Origin: Leifsonia sp. AG29
GTDB taxonomy: Bacteria; Actinomycetota; Actinomycetes; Actinomycetales; Microbacteriaceae
DNA: 64,000 bases
Direction of reading: 5' to 3'
NCBI RefSeq assembly: GCF_009765225.1
Contig: NZ_VMSF01000001.1
Coordinates: 2,170,001-2,234,000 of the forward strand
The position numbers and the translations under genes are program-made. Shown in pieces: positions 35,293 through 44,306 of the stretch; the first letter of the stretch is position 1, and each line of letters begins with the position of its first letter. Under the pieces are notes generated by a model that did no database searches, was not told where the DNA came from, and worked only from the letters and a program-made list of their open reading frames with translations.

Positions 35293-36231
35293 TCAGTCGC
35301 CCAGGATCCTCGCGCCGTGGACCGGCCCGATGGCCCGCACGGCCTTGATCCGGGAGGCGCTCAGGGCGATCTGGAGGTCGAGCGCCGAGTCGAGGTCGGC
35401 GGCCAGGAACGCGACGGTCGGTCCCGAGCCGGAGACCATCCCGGCCAGGGCGCCGTTCAGCTCGCCGAGCTCGAGCACGTCGGCGATCTGCGGCGCGAGA
35501 TGGATGGCGGGCGCCTGCAGGTCGTTCGTCAGCGCCTCCGCGAGCATGGAGGGATCGCCCGCGCGCAGCGCCTGGAGCACGGCCGAGTCGACGGTCGGGG
35601 TGAGCTGTGCCGGAGCGATGTCGCGCGCGTGCCGCTCGCGGTGGCGGTCGAGCTCGCGGTAGACGTCGGGGGTGCTGAGCTCGGTCTCGGGAAGCGCGAG
35701 GACCCACTGGAACTGGCCGGTGGCGAGGGCCGGGCTCAGCCGGTCGCCGCGGCCCGTGCCGATGGCCGTGCCCCCGACGAGCGCGAACGGGACGTCGGCG
35801 CCGAGCCGTGCGGCGGCGCTGAGCAGCTCCTCCCGGCCGACGTCGGTGCCCCACAGGGCGTCGCACGCGACGAGGGTGGCGGCGGCGTCCGCCGAGCCAC
35901 CGCCCATCCCGCCGGCGATCGGCACGTGCTTCTCGATCTCGAGGCGCACACCGCCGCGATGGCCCGTCTTCCGGGCGAGGAGCTTCGCGGCCTTCACCGC
36001 CAGGTTGGAGTCGTCGGTCGGGAGCGAGGAGGTGTCGATCGGACCGCTGAAGCTCACCGAGAAGTCATCGGCCGGGTACGCCCGCACGTCTTCGTAGAGC
36101 GACACGGCCTGGTAGGCGGTCGCGACGTCGTGGTAGCCGTCCTCCATCACCGCGCCGACCCGCATGAAGACGTTGATCTTGCCCGGTGCGCGCACGTGCA
36201 CGCCGTCCGCGTCCCATCCGGCGTCCACCAT
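35293..36231 (-). CDS. ispE: 4-diphosphocytidyl-2-C-methyl-D-erythritol kinase
   Basis: 312 aa GHMP kinase of the MEP isoprenoid pathway. Marks: [14 protein letters not shown] near the start, the ATP loop [21 protein letters not shown] (~100), and [13 protein letters not shown] near residue 270. The ATG at 36231 lies 6 bases after a TAGGTT -10 element, so ispE probably has its own leaderless promoter in addition to read-through from rsmA, 57 bases upstream. Confidence 0.95.
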   Translation of the reverse strand: MVDAGWDADGVHVRAPGKINVFMRVGAVMEDGYHDVATAYQAVSLYEDVRAYPADDFSVSFSGPIDTSSLPTDDSNLAVKAAKLLARKTGHRGGVRLEIEKHVPIAGGMGGGSADAAATLVACDALWGTDVGREELLSAAARLGADVPFALVGGTAIGTGRGDRLSPALATGQFQWVLALPETELSTPDVYRELDRHRERHARDIAPAQLTPTVDSAVLQALRAGDPSMLAEALTNDLQAPAIHLAPQIADVLELGELNGALAGMVSGSGPTVAFLAADLDSALDLQIALSASRIKAVRAIGPVHGARILGD

Positions 36232-36237
36232 GTCTCC

Positions 36238-36243
36238 AACCTA
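36238..36243 (-). promoter_or_regulatory. ispE: Leaderless-type -10 element of ispE
   Basis: TAGGTT on the minus strand, 6 bases before ATG 36231. Confidence 0.45.
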
Positions 36244-36261
36244 CACATCCCGCGGGGCTCG

Positions 36262-36290
36262 GACCGCCCGTTCGCCGGGGGCGGGCGGTC
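36262..36290 (-). terminator. rsmA: Hairpin at the rsmA stop
   Basis: GACCGCCCG (36262-36270) and CGGGCGGTC (36282-36290), 9-bp stem with 11-base loop, overlapping the rsmA stop codon. It may attenuate read-through into ispE. The overlap with coding sequence makes the call tentative. Confidence 0.4.
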
Positions 36291-37131
36291 ACGAGCCGGA
36301 GGCGAGCCTCACGAAGTCGTCGAGACGGAGCTGCTCGCCGCGAAGGCTGGAGGCGATACCGGCCGCCTCGAGCGCGGCCTCAGCGGAAGCCGGGTCGCCG
36401 AACACCGAGGACAGCGACTGCCGCAGCGTCTTGCGACGCTGCTGGAAGGCCGCGTCGACGAGCGCGAAGGTGCGCTTCCTGAGGCTCTCGTCTCCGGCGC
36501 GCTCGTGCCGCTCGAAGCCCACGAGCACCGAGTCGACGTTGGGCACCGGCCAGAAGATCTGCCTGCTGACCGTTCCGGCGACGCGCCAGGTGCCGTACCA
36601 GGCGGCCTTGACGCTCGGCGCCCCGTAGACCTTCGATCCGGGCCCGGCCGCGATGCGGTGGCCGACCTCGGCCTGCACCATGACGACGCCGGAGCGCAAC
36701 GACGGGAAGTGCTCGAGGAAGTGCAGGAGCACCGGCACCGAGACGTTGTACGGTAGGTTCGCCACGAGCCGCGCCGGGTCGGCCGGGAGCGAGGTCACGG
36801 TGAGGGCGTCCTGATGGATCACCGTCAGGCGCCGGGTCGCGTCGGCCGCGAGCTGGGCGACCGTCACCGGCAGTTGCTCGGCCAGACGGCCGTCGATCTC
36901 CACGGCGATCACCGCGGCTCCGGCCTCCAGCAGACCGAGCGTGAGAGAGCCGAGACCGGGACCGATCTCGACGACCGTGTCGCCCGCCTCCACCTCGGCG
37001 ACCCGGACGATGCGGCGCACCGTGTTGGCGTCGATGACGAAGTTCTGGCCGAGCTTCTTGGTGGGGGTCACACCCGTCAGCTCGGCCAGGTCGCGGATCT
37101 CGGCCGGACCGAGGAGGCGCAGCTCGCTCAC
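36289..37131 (-). CDS. rsmA: 16S rRNA dimethyladenosine transferase RsmA (KsgA)
   Basis: 280 aa. Dimethylates two adjacent adenines near the 3' end of 16S rRNA during late 30S assembly. Marks: [24 protein letters not shown] site [20 protein letters not shown], catalytic [16 protein letters not shown]. The GTG at 37131 overlaps the tatD stop by four bases (GTGA), indicating coupled translation; the longer frame to 37185 lies inside tatD. Part of the metG-tatD-rsmA-ispE run. Confidence 0.95.
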   Translation of the reverse strand: MSELRLLGPAEIRDLAELTGVTPTKKLGQNFVIDANTVRRIVRVAEVEAGDTVVEIGPGLGSLTLGLLEAGAAVIAVEIDGRLAEQLPVTVAQLAADATRRLTVIHQDALTVTSLPADPARLVANLPYNVSVPVLLHFLEHFPSLRSGVVMVQAEVGHRIAAGPGSKVYGAPSVKAAWYGTWRVAGTVSRQIFWPVPNVDSVLVGFERHERAGDESLRKRTFALVDAAFQQRRKTLRQSLSSVFGDPASAEAALEAAGIASSLRGEQLRLDDFVRLASGS

Positions 37132-38057
37132 GCGATGATCCCGATCGGGCGCGTGGGCGGCGGCCCGACCGGCTCGCTGTCCCACCGGCCGTACACGAGC
37201 TCGGTGTTCGAAGTGATCTGCGCGGCGAGCGTCGCGGGGTCGGTGCCCATGACCTCTGCCATGGCCCGCAGCGTGTGCGGGATGAGGTACGGGGCGTTCG
37301 GGCGGCCGCGGAACGGCGTCGGGGTGAGGAAGGGCGCGTCCGTCTCGATCAGGACGAGGTCGCGCGGGGCGGCCTCCAGGGCGGAGCGCAGGTTGGGGGC
37401 GTTCTTGAACGTGACGTTCCCCGCGAAGGACATGTACCAGCCGTTCTCGGCGCAGATGCGCGCCAGCTCGACATCGCCCGAGAAGCAGTGGAACACCGTC
37501 CGCTCGGGGGCACCGACGCGCTTCAGCGTCGCCACCACGGCGGCGTGGGCGTCGCGGTCGTGGATCTGCAGCGCGATGCCGTGGCGCTTCGCGATCTCGA
37601 TGTGCGCCTCGAAGGATCGGAACTGCGCGTCGCGCCGCGGCCCCTCCTCGGTGCGGAAGAAGTCGAGCCCGGTCTCGCCGACGGCGCGGACCCGGGGGCG
37701 GCCGGCGAGCTCGTCGATCACGGCGAGGGCGTCGTCGAGCTCGCCGCGCTCGTCGTAATCGGGGGCGTCGTTCGGGTGGAGCGCCACGGCGGCGAGCATC
37801 CGCGGCTCGACCGCGGCCATCTCGGCCGACCAGCGCGACGTCTCGACGTCGTTGCCGACCTGCACGACGCCGCGCACGCCGACGCTGGAGGCGCGGTCCA
37901 GCTGCTCCCGGTAGTCGAGCGGCTCGACGCCGTCCGCCATCTCGAGGTGCGTGTGGTTGTCGTACACGGGCACGACGAGGGCCTCCGGCAGGGGCGGGTA
38001 GGCGAGATCGCGCTCGTCCGTCACGTGGCGCTGCCGGATGAAGGCCGGGTCGGTCAT
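37128..38057 (-). CDS. TatD-family metal-dependent hydrolase (DNase)
   Basis: 309 aa TIM-barrel metallohydrolase. Metal residues: [10 protein letters not shown] (HxH, ~35), [15 protein letters not shown] (Glu), [10 protein letters not shown]-like region, [15 protein letters not shown] and [19 protein letters not shown]. Members are 3'-5' exonucleases linked to DNA repair. The N-terminal ~30 residues extend beyond the usual family start. ATG 38057 overlaps the metG stop (ATGA), so translation is coupled to metG; rsmA follows with another 4-base overlap. Confidence 0.93.
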   Translation of the reverse strand: MTDPAFIRQRHVTDERDLAYPPLPEALVVPVYDNHTHLEMADGVEPLDYREQLDRASSVGVRGVVQVGNDVETSRWSAEMAAVEPRMLAAVALHPNDAPDYDERGELDDALAVIDELAGRPRVRAVGETGLDFFRTEEGPRRDAQFRSFEAHIEIAKRHGIALQIHDRDAHAAVVATLKRVGAPERTVFHCFSGDVELARICAENGWYMSFAGNVTFKNAPNLRSALEAAPRDLVLIETDAPFLTPTPFRGRPNAPYLIPHTLRAMAEVMGTDPATLAAQITSNTELVYGRWDSEPVGPPPTRPIGIIA

Positions 38058-39643
38058 GCGTTCGCGATCGCTTCGGCGTCGATCCGCGGGAACAGCGCCT
38101 CCAGGCCGTTCACCTCGGTGCCGGCGGGGAGGCGGCCCCACTGCCCGGCGGTGCGCAGCGGCTGATCCGTCAGGGCGCCCAGCTCGCCGGACGCGCCCAG
38201 CGCCTCCCAGAGCTTGTGCGTGGCGCGCGGGACCACCGGTGAGAGCAGGACGGCGAGCGCGCGAAGCCCCTCGGCGGCCGTGTACAGCACCGTGCCGAGA
38301 CGGCCGCGGAGGGCGTCGTCCTTCGCGAGCGTCCACGGCTCCTGCGCGGTGATGTAGCCGTTGAGCTCGTCGACGATCGTCCACACCGCGCTGAGCGCGT
38401 CGTGGATCGCGAGGCGGCCGATGGCGGCGTCCGCGTCGGCCGCGGCCTGCGCGACGACGCGCTGCACGGCGAGATCCGCCTCCTCGTAGTCGGCGGCGGG
38501 AGGCACGATGCCCTCGAAGTACCGGGTCACCATCGCGATCACCCGCGAGGCCAGGTTGCCGAAACCGTTCGCGAGCTCGGCCTGGTAGCGCGCGGCGAGA
38601 TCCTCCCAGCTGAACGAGCCGTCCTGCCCGAAGGCGATGGCGCGCATGAAGTAGTACCGGAAGGCGTCGGAGCCGAACGTGTCGGTGATCTGCGTCGGGG
38701 CGATGCCGGTCAGCTTCGACTTCGACATCTTCTCGCCGCCGACGAGGAGCCAGCCGTGGCCGAAGACGCGGTGCGGCACCTCGAGCCCGGCGGCCATCAG
38801 CATGGCGGGCCAGATCACCGCATGGAAGCGGAGGATGTCCTTCCCGACGAGATGCGTGGCCGGCCAGCGGCGCCCGAACGCGGCGTCGTCCTGCCCGTAG
38901 CCGACGGCGGTGACGTAGTTGAGCAGCGCGTCGAACCACACGTAGACGACGTGCGACTCGTCCCACGGGACCTTGATGCCCCAGTCGAAGCTCGAGCGCG
39001 AGATCGAGAGGTCGCTGAGGCCCTGCCGCACGAAGCTCACGACCTCGTTGCGCGCCGACTCCGGCTGCACGAACTCGGGGCGCTCCTCGTAGAGCGCGAG
39101 GAGGCGGTCGGCGAACTGGCTCATGCGGAAGAAGTAGTTCTTCTCCTGCAGCAGCTCGAGCGGCTTCGAGTGGATGGCGCACACCTTCTGGCCCTCGTAC
39201 TCGCCGGTGCCGTCGACGATCTCGCTCTGCGGCTTGAACTCCTCGCAGCCGACGCAGTACAGCGCCTCGTACTCGCCCGCGTAGACGAAGCCGTCGTCGT
39301 AGAGCTTCTGGAGGAACTTCTGGACGTTGACCTCGTGCCGCTCGTCCGTCGTCCGGATGAAGTCGTCGTTCGCGATGTCGATCGTCTCGAGCAGCGGCAG
39401 CCACTCCTCGGTGACGAGCTTGTCGGCCCACTCCTTCGGGGTCGTGCCGTTCGCCGTGGCGGTGCGCAGGATCTTCTGGCCGTGCTCGTCGGTGCCGGTC
39501 AGCAGCCACGTGTCGTCGCCCGCCTGGCGGTGCCAGCGCGCGAGGACATCGGCCGCGACCTCCGTGTAGGCATGCCCGATGTGGGGGACGTCGTTCACGT
39601 AGAAGATCGGCGTGGTGATGTAGAACGAGGAGCCGTCGGACAT
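38054..39643 (-). CDS. metG: Methionyl-tRNA synthetase
   Basis: 529 aa class I synthetase. HIGH motif in [15 protein letters not shown], zinc-knuckle type cysteines in [11 protein letters not shown] and [13 protein letters not shown] motif in [13 protein letters not shown]. No C-terminal tRNA-binding (EMAP) domain, as usual in actinobacteria. The ATG at 39643 follows a TAGGAT -10 element by 7 bases (leaderless). The longer open frame upstream runs through a repeat array and is not coding. Confidence 0.96.
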   Translation of the reverse strand: MSDGSSFYITTPIFYVNDVPHIGHAYTEVAADVLARWHRQAGDDTWLLTGTDEHGQKILRTATANGTTPKEWADKLVTEEWLPLLETIDIANDDFIRTTDERHEVNVQKFLQKLYDDGFVYAGEYEALYCVGCEEFKPQSEIVDGTGEYEGQKVCAIHSKPLELLQEKNYFFRMSQFADRLLALYEERPEFVQPESARNEVVSFVRQGLSDLSISRSSFDWGIKVPWDESHVVYVWFDALLNYVTAVGYGQDDAAFGRRWPATHLVGKDILRFHAVIWPAMLMAAGLEVPHRVFGHGWLLVGGEKMSKSKLTGIAPTQITDTFGSDAFRYYFMRAIAFGQDGSFSWEDLAARYQAELANGFGNLASRVIAMVTRYFEGIVPPAADYEEADLAVQRVVAQAAADADAAIGRLAIHDALSAVWTIVDELNGYITAQEPWTLAKDDALRGRLGTVLYTAAEGLRALAVLLSPVVPRATHKLWEALGASGELGALTDQPLRTAGQWGRLPAGTEVNGLEALFPRIDAEAIANA

Positions 39644-39650
39644 GGTCCCT

Positions 39651-39656
39651 ATCCTA
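39651..39656 (-). promoter_or_regulatory. metG: Leaderless-type -10 element of metG
   Basis: TAGGAT on the minus strand, 7 bases before ATG 39643. The palindrome array starts about 145 bases further upstream. Confidence 0.5.
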
Positions 39657-39717
39657 CGGGCGAGCACCGGCACGCCCGGCCGTGTTACCGGGGCGGCCGG
39701 GGTGCGCCTCCCCGGTG

Positions 39718-39792
39718 TCTTGCGTTGGTGTCTTGCGTTGGTGTCTTTCGTCGCCTCGTATGGTCTCGCGACGTCTCGCGTCGTCTCGTGTC
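39718..39792. repeat. Short degenerate repeats (TCTTGCGTTGG / GTCTCGCGTCG)
   Basis: TGTCTTGCGTTGG is repeated back to back near 39717-39743, followed by copies of CGTCTCG/GTCTCGCG to about 39792. The stretch is simple-sequence-like and noncoding, between metG and the palindrome array. Confidence 0.6.
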
Positions 39793-39800
39793 GGTTTCTA

Positions 39801-40107
39801 CATTCGTGCTGAATGTTGCTTCCAGGGCCGCCCGCGCCCACATTCGTGACGAATGTCGTCCCGCGCTTCGACCCCTCCCGGCCACATTCGTGCTGAATGT
39901 TGCTTCCGGGGGTGCCCGCGCCCACATTCGGCACGAATGTCGTCCCGCGCTTGGACCCCTCCCGGCCACATTCGTGCTGAATGTTGCTTCCGGGGGTGCC
40001 CGCGCCCACATTCGGCACGAATGTCGTCCCGCGCTTCGAACCCTCCCGGCCACATTCGTGCTGGATGTTGCTCCCGGGGGTGCCCGCGCCCAGATTCGGC
40101 ACGAATG
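39801..40107. repeat. Array of eight CATTCG palindromes, 84-bp period (locus 2)
   Basis: Palindrome starts: 39801, 39841, 39885, 39925, 39969, 40009, 40053, 40093, giving spacings of 40, 44, 40, 44, 40, 44, 40. This is a tandem array of four 84-bp units, each holding one site of the CATTCGTGCTGAATG form and one of the CATTCGGCACGAATG form (roughly reverse complements). The sequences between sites are also conserved from unit to unit (GTCCCGCGCTTCGACCC; CCGGGGGTGCCCGCGCC). It is intergenic between rsmI and metG, on the metG upstream side. Confidence 0.95.
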
Positions 40108-40149
40108 GAGGCGCGCAGCGAGCGACGGAGGCGCAGCCCCGCCGCGCGG

Positions 40150-40968
40150 TCAGCGGCGGCTGTCGAGCGCGGCCTGGTAGAGGTCGCGACGCCCGAGGCC
40201 CGTCGCCTCGGCCACCTCGGCGGCGGCGTCCTTGAGGCGCGTTCCGGAGGCGACGAGGGCGAGCACCTGGTCGAGGGCGGCTGCGGGGTCGGCGGCGCGC
40301 ACCGGGGCGCCGGCGACGACGACAGCGATCTCGCCGCGCACGCCCTGGTCGGCCCACCCGGCGAGTTCGTCGAGCGGGCCGCGCCGCACCTCCTCGAAGA
40401 GCTTCGTCAGTTCGCGGCACACGACCGCCCGGCGGTCGCCACCGAAGGCGTCGGCCATGGCGTGGAGGGACGCCGCCAGCCGGTTGGGCGACTCGAAGAA
40501 CACCATGGTGCGCCGTTCGCCGGCGAGAGCGCTCAGAGCCGACGCGCGCTCCCCCGGCTTCCTCGGGAGGAACCCCTCGAACGTGAACCGGTCGGTCGGC
40601 AGTCCCGACACGGCGAGCGCCGTCAGCACGGCCGACGGCCCGGGAAGGGCCGTGACGCCGACCCCAGCGGCCGCCGCGGCCTCCACCAGGTGGAAGCCCG
40701 GGTCGGACACGGTGGGCATGCCGGCGTCCGACAGCACCACGACATCGCCGTCGCGCGCGAGCTCGACCAGCTCCGCGGCGCGGTCGCGCTCGTTGTGGTC
40801 GTGGAGCGGGATCAGCCGCGGGCGGTTCGCGACTCCGAGCCCGGCCAAGAGGCGCTGGGCGACCCGGGTGTCCTCCGCGGCGACGACGGAGGCGTCGCCG
40901 AGCACCTCGACGAGCCGCCGGGAGGCGTCGCCGAGGTTTCCGATGGGCGTCGCCGCGAGGATGATCAT
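40150..40968 (-). CDS. rsmI: 16S rRNA 2'-O-ribose C1402 methyltransferase RsmI
   Basis: 272 aa tetrapyrrole-methylase-fold enzyme. Marks: IILAATPIGNLGDASRRL, VVAAEDTRVAQRLLAGLG, VVLSDAGMPTVSDPG, VTALPGPSAVLTALAVSGLPTD, FEGFLPRKPGER and RTMVFFESPNRLAASL. It modifies C1402 of 16S rRNA together with RsmH, improving decoding. It is divergent from pmt with only 25 bases between starts, a pairing conserved in actinobacteria. Confidence 0.95.
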   Translation of the reverse strand: MIILAATPIGNLGDASRRLVEVLGDASVVAAEDTRVAQRLLAGLGVANRPRLIPLHDHNERDRAAELVELARDGDVVVLSDAGMPTVSDPGFHLVEAAAAAGVGVTALPGPSAVLTALAVSGLPTDRFTFEGFLPRKPGERASALSALAGERRTMVFFESPNRLAASLHAMADAFGGDRRAVVCRELTKLFEEVRRGPLDELAGWADQGVRGEIAVVVAGAPVRAADPAAALDQVLALVASGTRLKDAAAEVAEATGLGRRDLYQAALDSRR

Positions 40969-40993
40969 GGGTTCAGTCTGTCAGGATGTCCTG

Positions 40994-42613
40994 GTGACCT
41001 TCCCGACCCCCGTCGACCAGGCGCCGCCCGCCGCGCACGCCGCGCCGCCGCCGCTCGGGAGCCGGCTGGACGAGTGGTGGGCGCGCGTGCTCGGCACTCC
41101 GAGCCGGCTGCGGCTCTGGTACTGGGGCGCGCCCGTCGCCGTGACCCTCCTCGCCGCGGTGCTGCGGCTGTGGAACCTCGGCGCGCCGCACCAGCTCGTC
41201 TTCGACGAGACGTTCTACGTGAAGGACTCGTGGTCGCTCCTCCACCTGGGTTACGAGGGGAGCTGGCCGGACAAGGCCGACCCGAAGTTCGCAGCGGGCC
41301 AGACGGACATCTTCAGCTCGGATCCGTCGTTCGTCGCGCACCCGCCGCTCGGCAAGTGGCTGATCGCGCTCGGGATGGCGGCCACCGGCGCCCAGAACTC
41401 GTTCGGGTGGCGCGTGTCCACGGCGATCGCCGGCATCATCGCTGTGCTGCTCGTATTCCTGATCGCCCGCAGGCTGTTCCGGTCGACGCTCATCGCGACG
41501 ATCGCCGGGTTCCTCCTCGCCATCGACGGTCACGCCATCGTGATGAGCCGGGTCGCCCTGCTCGACAACTTCGTGATGCTCTTCGCCCTGCTGGCGTTCG
41601 GGTGCGTCCTCCTCGACCGCGAGTGGTCGGCGACGAGGCTCGCGCAGCGCGTCGCCGGGCAGCGCGCGGCGGGCAGGGACCCGTCCTGGGGCCCGGCCCT
41701 CTGGTGGCGGCCGTGGCTGATCGCCGCGGGCCTCCTCTGCGGGCTGTGCGCCGGCGTGAAATGGACCGGCTTCTACTTCCTCGCGTTCTTCGCCGTGTAC
41801 GTGGTCGTCGTCGACATCGTCGCGCGCCGCCGCGAGAAGCTGCCGTTCTACATCACGGGCGGCCTCCTCAAGCAGGCCCCGGTCACCTTCGTCCTCATGG
41901 TCCCGATCGCCTTCGTCGCCTACGTGGCGACGTGGACCGGATGGCTCGTCACCTCCGGTGGCTACTACCGGCACTGGGCGCAGTCGGTGCACATGCAGTG
42001 GGGAGGCGCGCTCGCCTGGGTGCCGCTGTGGTTCCAGAACCTGTGGCACTACCAGACGGAGATGTACGGCTACAGCATCAACCTCCACACGCCGCATCCC
42101 TACCAGTCGAACCCGCTCACGTGGACGCTCATGCTGCGGCCGACGAGCATGTACTACGTCGGCACGATCCAGGGGCAGCTCGGGTGCCCGACGACGTCGT
42201 GCTCGTCGGCGATCACCTCCCTCGGGAACCCGCTCATCTGGTGGGCGGCGACGGCGGCCATGCTGTTCCTGGTGTATTGGCTCATCCGCTACCGCGATTG
42301 GCGCATCGGGCTCATCCTCACCGGGATCGCGGCGGGATGGCTCCCGTGGTGGCTGTACATGGCCCGCACCATCTTCACCTTCTACGCGATCGCCTTCGAG
42401 CCCTACCTGATCCTCGCGCTCACGGCGGTCATCGCGCTCGTGCTCGGGAGGCGCACCGACCCGAGACCGCGGCGCACCCGCGGAATCGTCTGGGTGGCCG
42501 TCTTCCTCGGCGCCGCGACGCTCGTCTCGGCCTTCTTCTGGCCGATCTGGATCGGCCAGACGGTCCCGTTCTGGTTCTGGCAGATCCACATGTGGCTCTC
42601 CAGCTGGGTGTGA
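40994..42613 (+). CDS. pmt: Protein O-mannosyltransferase (GT39)
   Basis: 539 aa with about ten membrane spans. Transfers mannose from polyprenyl-phosphomannose to exported proteins. The family's essential acidic loop is visible as LVFDETFYVKDSWSLLHLGYEG, followed by DPSFVAHPPLGKWLIALG. WKWTGFY-like segment CAGVKWTGFYFLAFF, SINLHTPHPYQSNPLTWTLM, and a C-terminal membrane block end the protein. The start GTG 40994 has AGGA 8 bases upstream. Divergent from rsmI; the 25-base gap means their promoters overlap the opposite gene. Confidence 0.94.
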   Translation: MTFPTPVDQAPPAAHAAPPPLGSRLDEWWARVLGTPSRLRLWYWGAPVAVTLLAAVLRLWNLGAPHQLVFDETFYVKDSWSLLHLGYEGSWPDKADPKFAAGQTDIFSSDPSFVAHPPLGKWLIALGMAATGAQNSFGWRVSTAIAGIIAVLLVFLIARRLFRSTLIATIAGFLLAIDGHAIVMSRVALLDNFVMLFALLAFGCVLLDREWSATRLAQRVAGQRAAGRDPSWGPALWWRPWLIAAGLLCGLCAGVKWTGFYFLAFFAVYVVVVDIVARRREKLPFYITGGLLKQAPVTFVLMVPIAFVAYVATWTGWLVTSGGYYRHWAQSVHMQWGGALAWVPLWFQNLWHYQTEMYGYSINLHTPHPYQSNPLTWTLMLRPTSMYYVGTIQGQLGCPTTSCSSAITSLGNPLIWWAATAAMLFLVYWLIRYRDWRIGLILTGIAAGWLPWWLYMARTIFTFYAIAFEPYLILALTAVIALVLGRRTDPRPRRTRGIVWVAVFLGAATLVSAFFWPIWIGQTVPFWFWQIHMWLSSWV

Positions 42614-42678
42614 CGCCGCGCCGCGACCGCGGGTGAGGGCACTGTGCCGTGTCGGTCCCCGGTGGTAGACCGAGGGGT

Positions 42679-44271
42679 ATGACCGATGCGGAAGAGCCCC
42701 TCCACCTTGTCCCCCTCCCCGGCAGCGAGCGCCCCGAGCGCACCGGCTTCCGCGCGCACGGCGGGCTCCCCGTCGAGGCCACGGTCGACGCCACCCTCGT
42801 CCTGCGCCGCCGGGCCGACCTCCCGGCCGAAGCGCTCGAGAACCCGCTGACGCCCGACGAGCTCGCCGAACGCTACGGCGCCTCCCCCGGCGACGTCGAC
42901 CTGGTCCAGAGCACGCTCTCGGGCCTCGGCGTCACGATCGACGAGGTCGACAGCGCCTCCCGGCGCGTCCGGATCAGCGGTCCGGTCGGGCTCATGGCCC
43001 GGGTCTTCGGCACCGACCTGGCGGTCTCCACCCGCGAGGATGCGGAGGAGGGCGCCCCGACCTACCGGCAGCGCTCCGGCGGCCTGAGCATCCCCGCCGC
43101 CCTCGACGGCGTGGTGACGGCCGTCCTCGGACTCGACAACCGCCCTCAGGCCCGAGCCCAGTTCCGCCTCGCGAGGCCCTCCGCGGTCACGACGAGCTAC
43201 ACTCCCCCGCAGCTCGGCGAGGTGTACTCCTTCCCCGCGGGAACGGACGGGAGCGGTCAGACGATCGCCATCATCGAGCTCGGCGGCGGCTACGAGCAGT
43301 CCGACCTCGACACGTACTTCGCGGGCCTCGGCATCCCGACGCCGGCGGTGCGGGCGGTCGGGGTCGACGGCGCCGCGAACCAGCCCGGCAGCGACCCGAA
43401 CGGAGCGGACGGGGAGGTCATGCTCGACATCGAGGTGGCGGGGGCGCTCGCGCCGCGGGCCCAGATCGTCGTCTACTTCGCACCCAACACCGACGCCGGA
43501 TTCCTCGACGCGGTGAGCACCGCGGCGCATGCGAAGCCCACCCCCGCCGCGATCAGCATCAGCTGGGGCCAGGCGGAGGACCAGTGGACCGCCCAGGCGC
43601 GGATGGCCTTCGACCAGGCCCTCCAGGATGCGGCCGCCCTCGGTGTCACAACGACGGTCGCGGCGGGCGACGACGGCAGCACGGACCGCGTCACCGACGG
43701 CAAGCAGCACGTCGACTTCCCGGCGTCGTCGCCGCACGCGCTGGCCTGCGGCGGCACCCGGCTCGAAGCCGACCCGTCGACGGGTGCGGTGCAGAGCGAG
43801 GTCGTGTGGAACAACGGAGCGGGCAACGGCGCTACCGGAGGCGGGGTGAGCGCCGTGTTCCCTCTCCCGGCCTGGCAGACCGGTGTCGGCGTCCCCCCGG
43901 GTCCGGGAGGGACGGACGCGGGGGGAAACGCCAACGGACCCGGCGGTCGCGGCGTCCCTGACGTGTCCGCCGTCGCCGATCCGCAGACCGGCTACAAGGT
44001 CCGCGTGGACGGGCGTGACACGGTCATCGGAGGGACGAGCGCCGTCGCGCCCCTCTGGGCCGCGCTCGTCGCGCGGCTGGCGCAATCGACCGGCCGCCCG
44101 CTCGGGCTCGTCCAGCCGAAGCTCTACGACTCGATCCGCGCCGGCCAGGTCGCCGCGGGGTTCCGCGACATCACGAGCGGCGACAACGGCGCGTACGCGG
44201 CAGGCGCCGGATGGGACGCGTGCACCGGGCTCGGCGTCCCCGAGGGAACCGCGCTGGTGAGCACGGTCTGA
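42679..44271 (+). CDS. Sedolisin (S53) protease, kumamolisin-like, with prodomain
   Basis: 530 aa. N-terminal pro-kumamolisin domain (~30-165, VDATLVLRRRADLPAEAL) followed by the S53 catalytic domain. Catalytic residues: Glu246 and Asp250 (DGEVMLDIEVAGALAP), oxyanion Asp331 (AAGDDGS), Ser454 (IGGTSAVAPLWAA). C-terminal calcium site: FRDITSGDN and AGAGWDACTGLG. These enzymes are acid-active endopeptidases that self-activate. No signal peptide or membrane span is present, so the export route is unclear. Start ATG 42679 has GAGGGG close upstream. Motif-level similarity to Bacillus kumamolisin is very high. Confidence 0.92.
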   Translation: MTDAEEPLHLVPLPGSERPERTGFRAHGGLPVEATVDATLVLRRRADLPAEALENPLTPDELAERYGASPGDVDLVQSTLSGLGVTIDEVDSASRRVRISGPVGLMARVFGTDLAVSTREDAEEGAPTYRQRSGGLSIPAALDGVVTAVLGLDNRPQARAQFRLARPSAVTTSYTPPQLGEVYSFPAGTDGSGQTIAIIELGGGYEQSDLDTYFAGLGIPTPAVRAVGVDGAANQPGSDPNGADGEVMLDIEVAGALAPRAQIVVYFAPNTDAGFLDAVSTAAHAKPTPAAISISWGQAEDQWTAQARMAFDQALQDAAALGVTTTVAAGDDGSTDRVTDGKQHVDFPASSPHALACGGTRLEADPSTGAVQSEVVWNNGAGNGATGGGVSAVFPLPAWQTGVGVPPGPGGTDAGGNANGPGGRGVPDVSAVADPQTGYKVRVDGRDTVIGGTSAVAPLWAALVARLAQSTGRPLGLVQPKLYDSIRAGQVAAGFRDITSGDNGAYAAGAGWDACTGLGVPEGTALVSTV

Positions 44272-44306
44272 CGGGAGCCCCCTCCGGGAGCGGCCAGAAT
44301 AGGAGG

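Noticed and set aside
39801-40107. CRISPR array
   Set aside because: Short near-identical palindromes at regular steps resemble one, but the sequences between them repeat too (84-bp period), the repeats are only 15 bp, and no cas gene is present.
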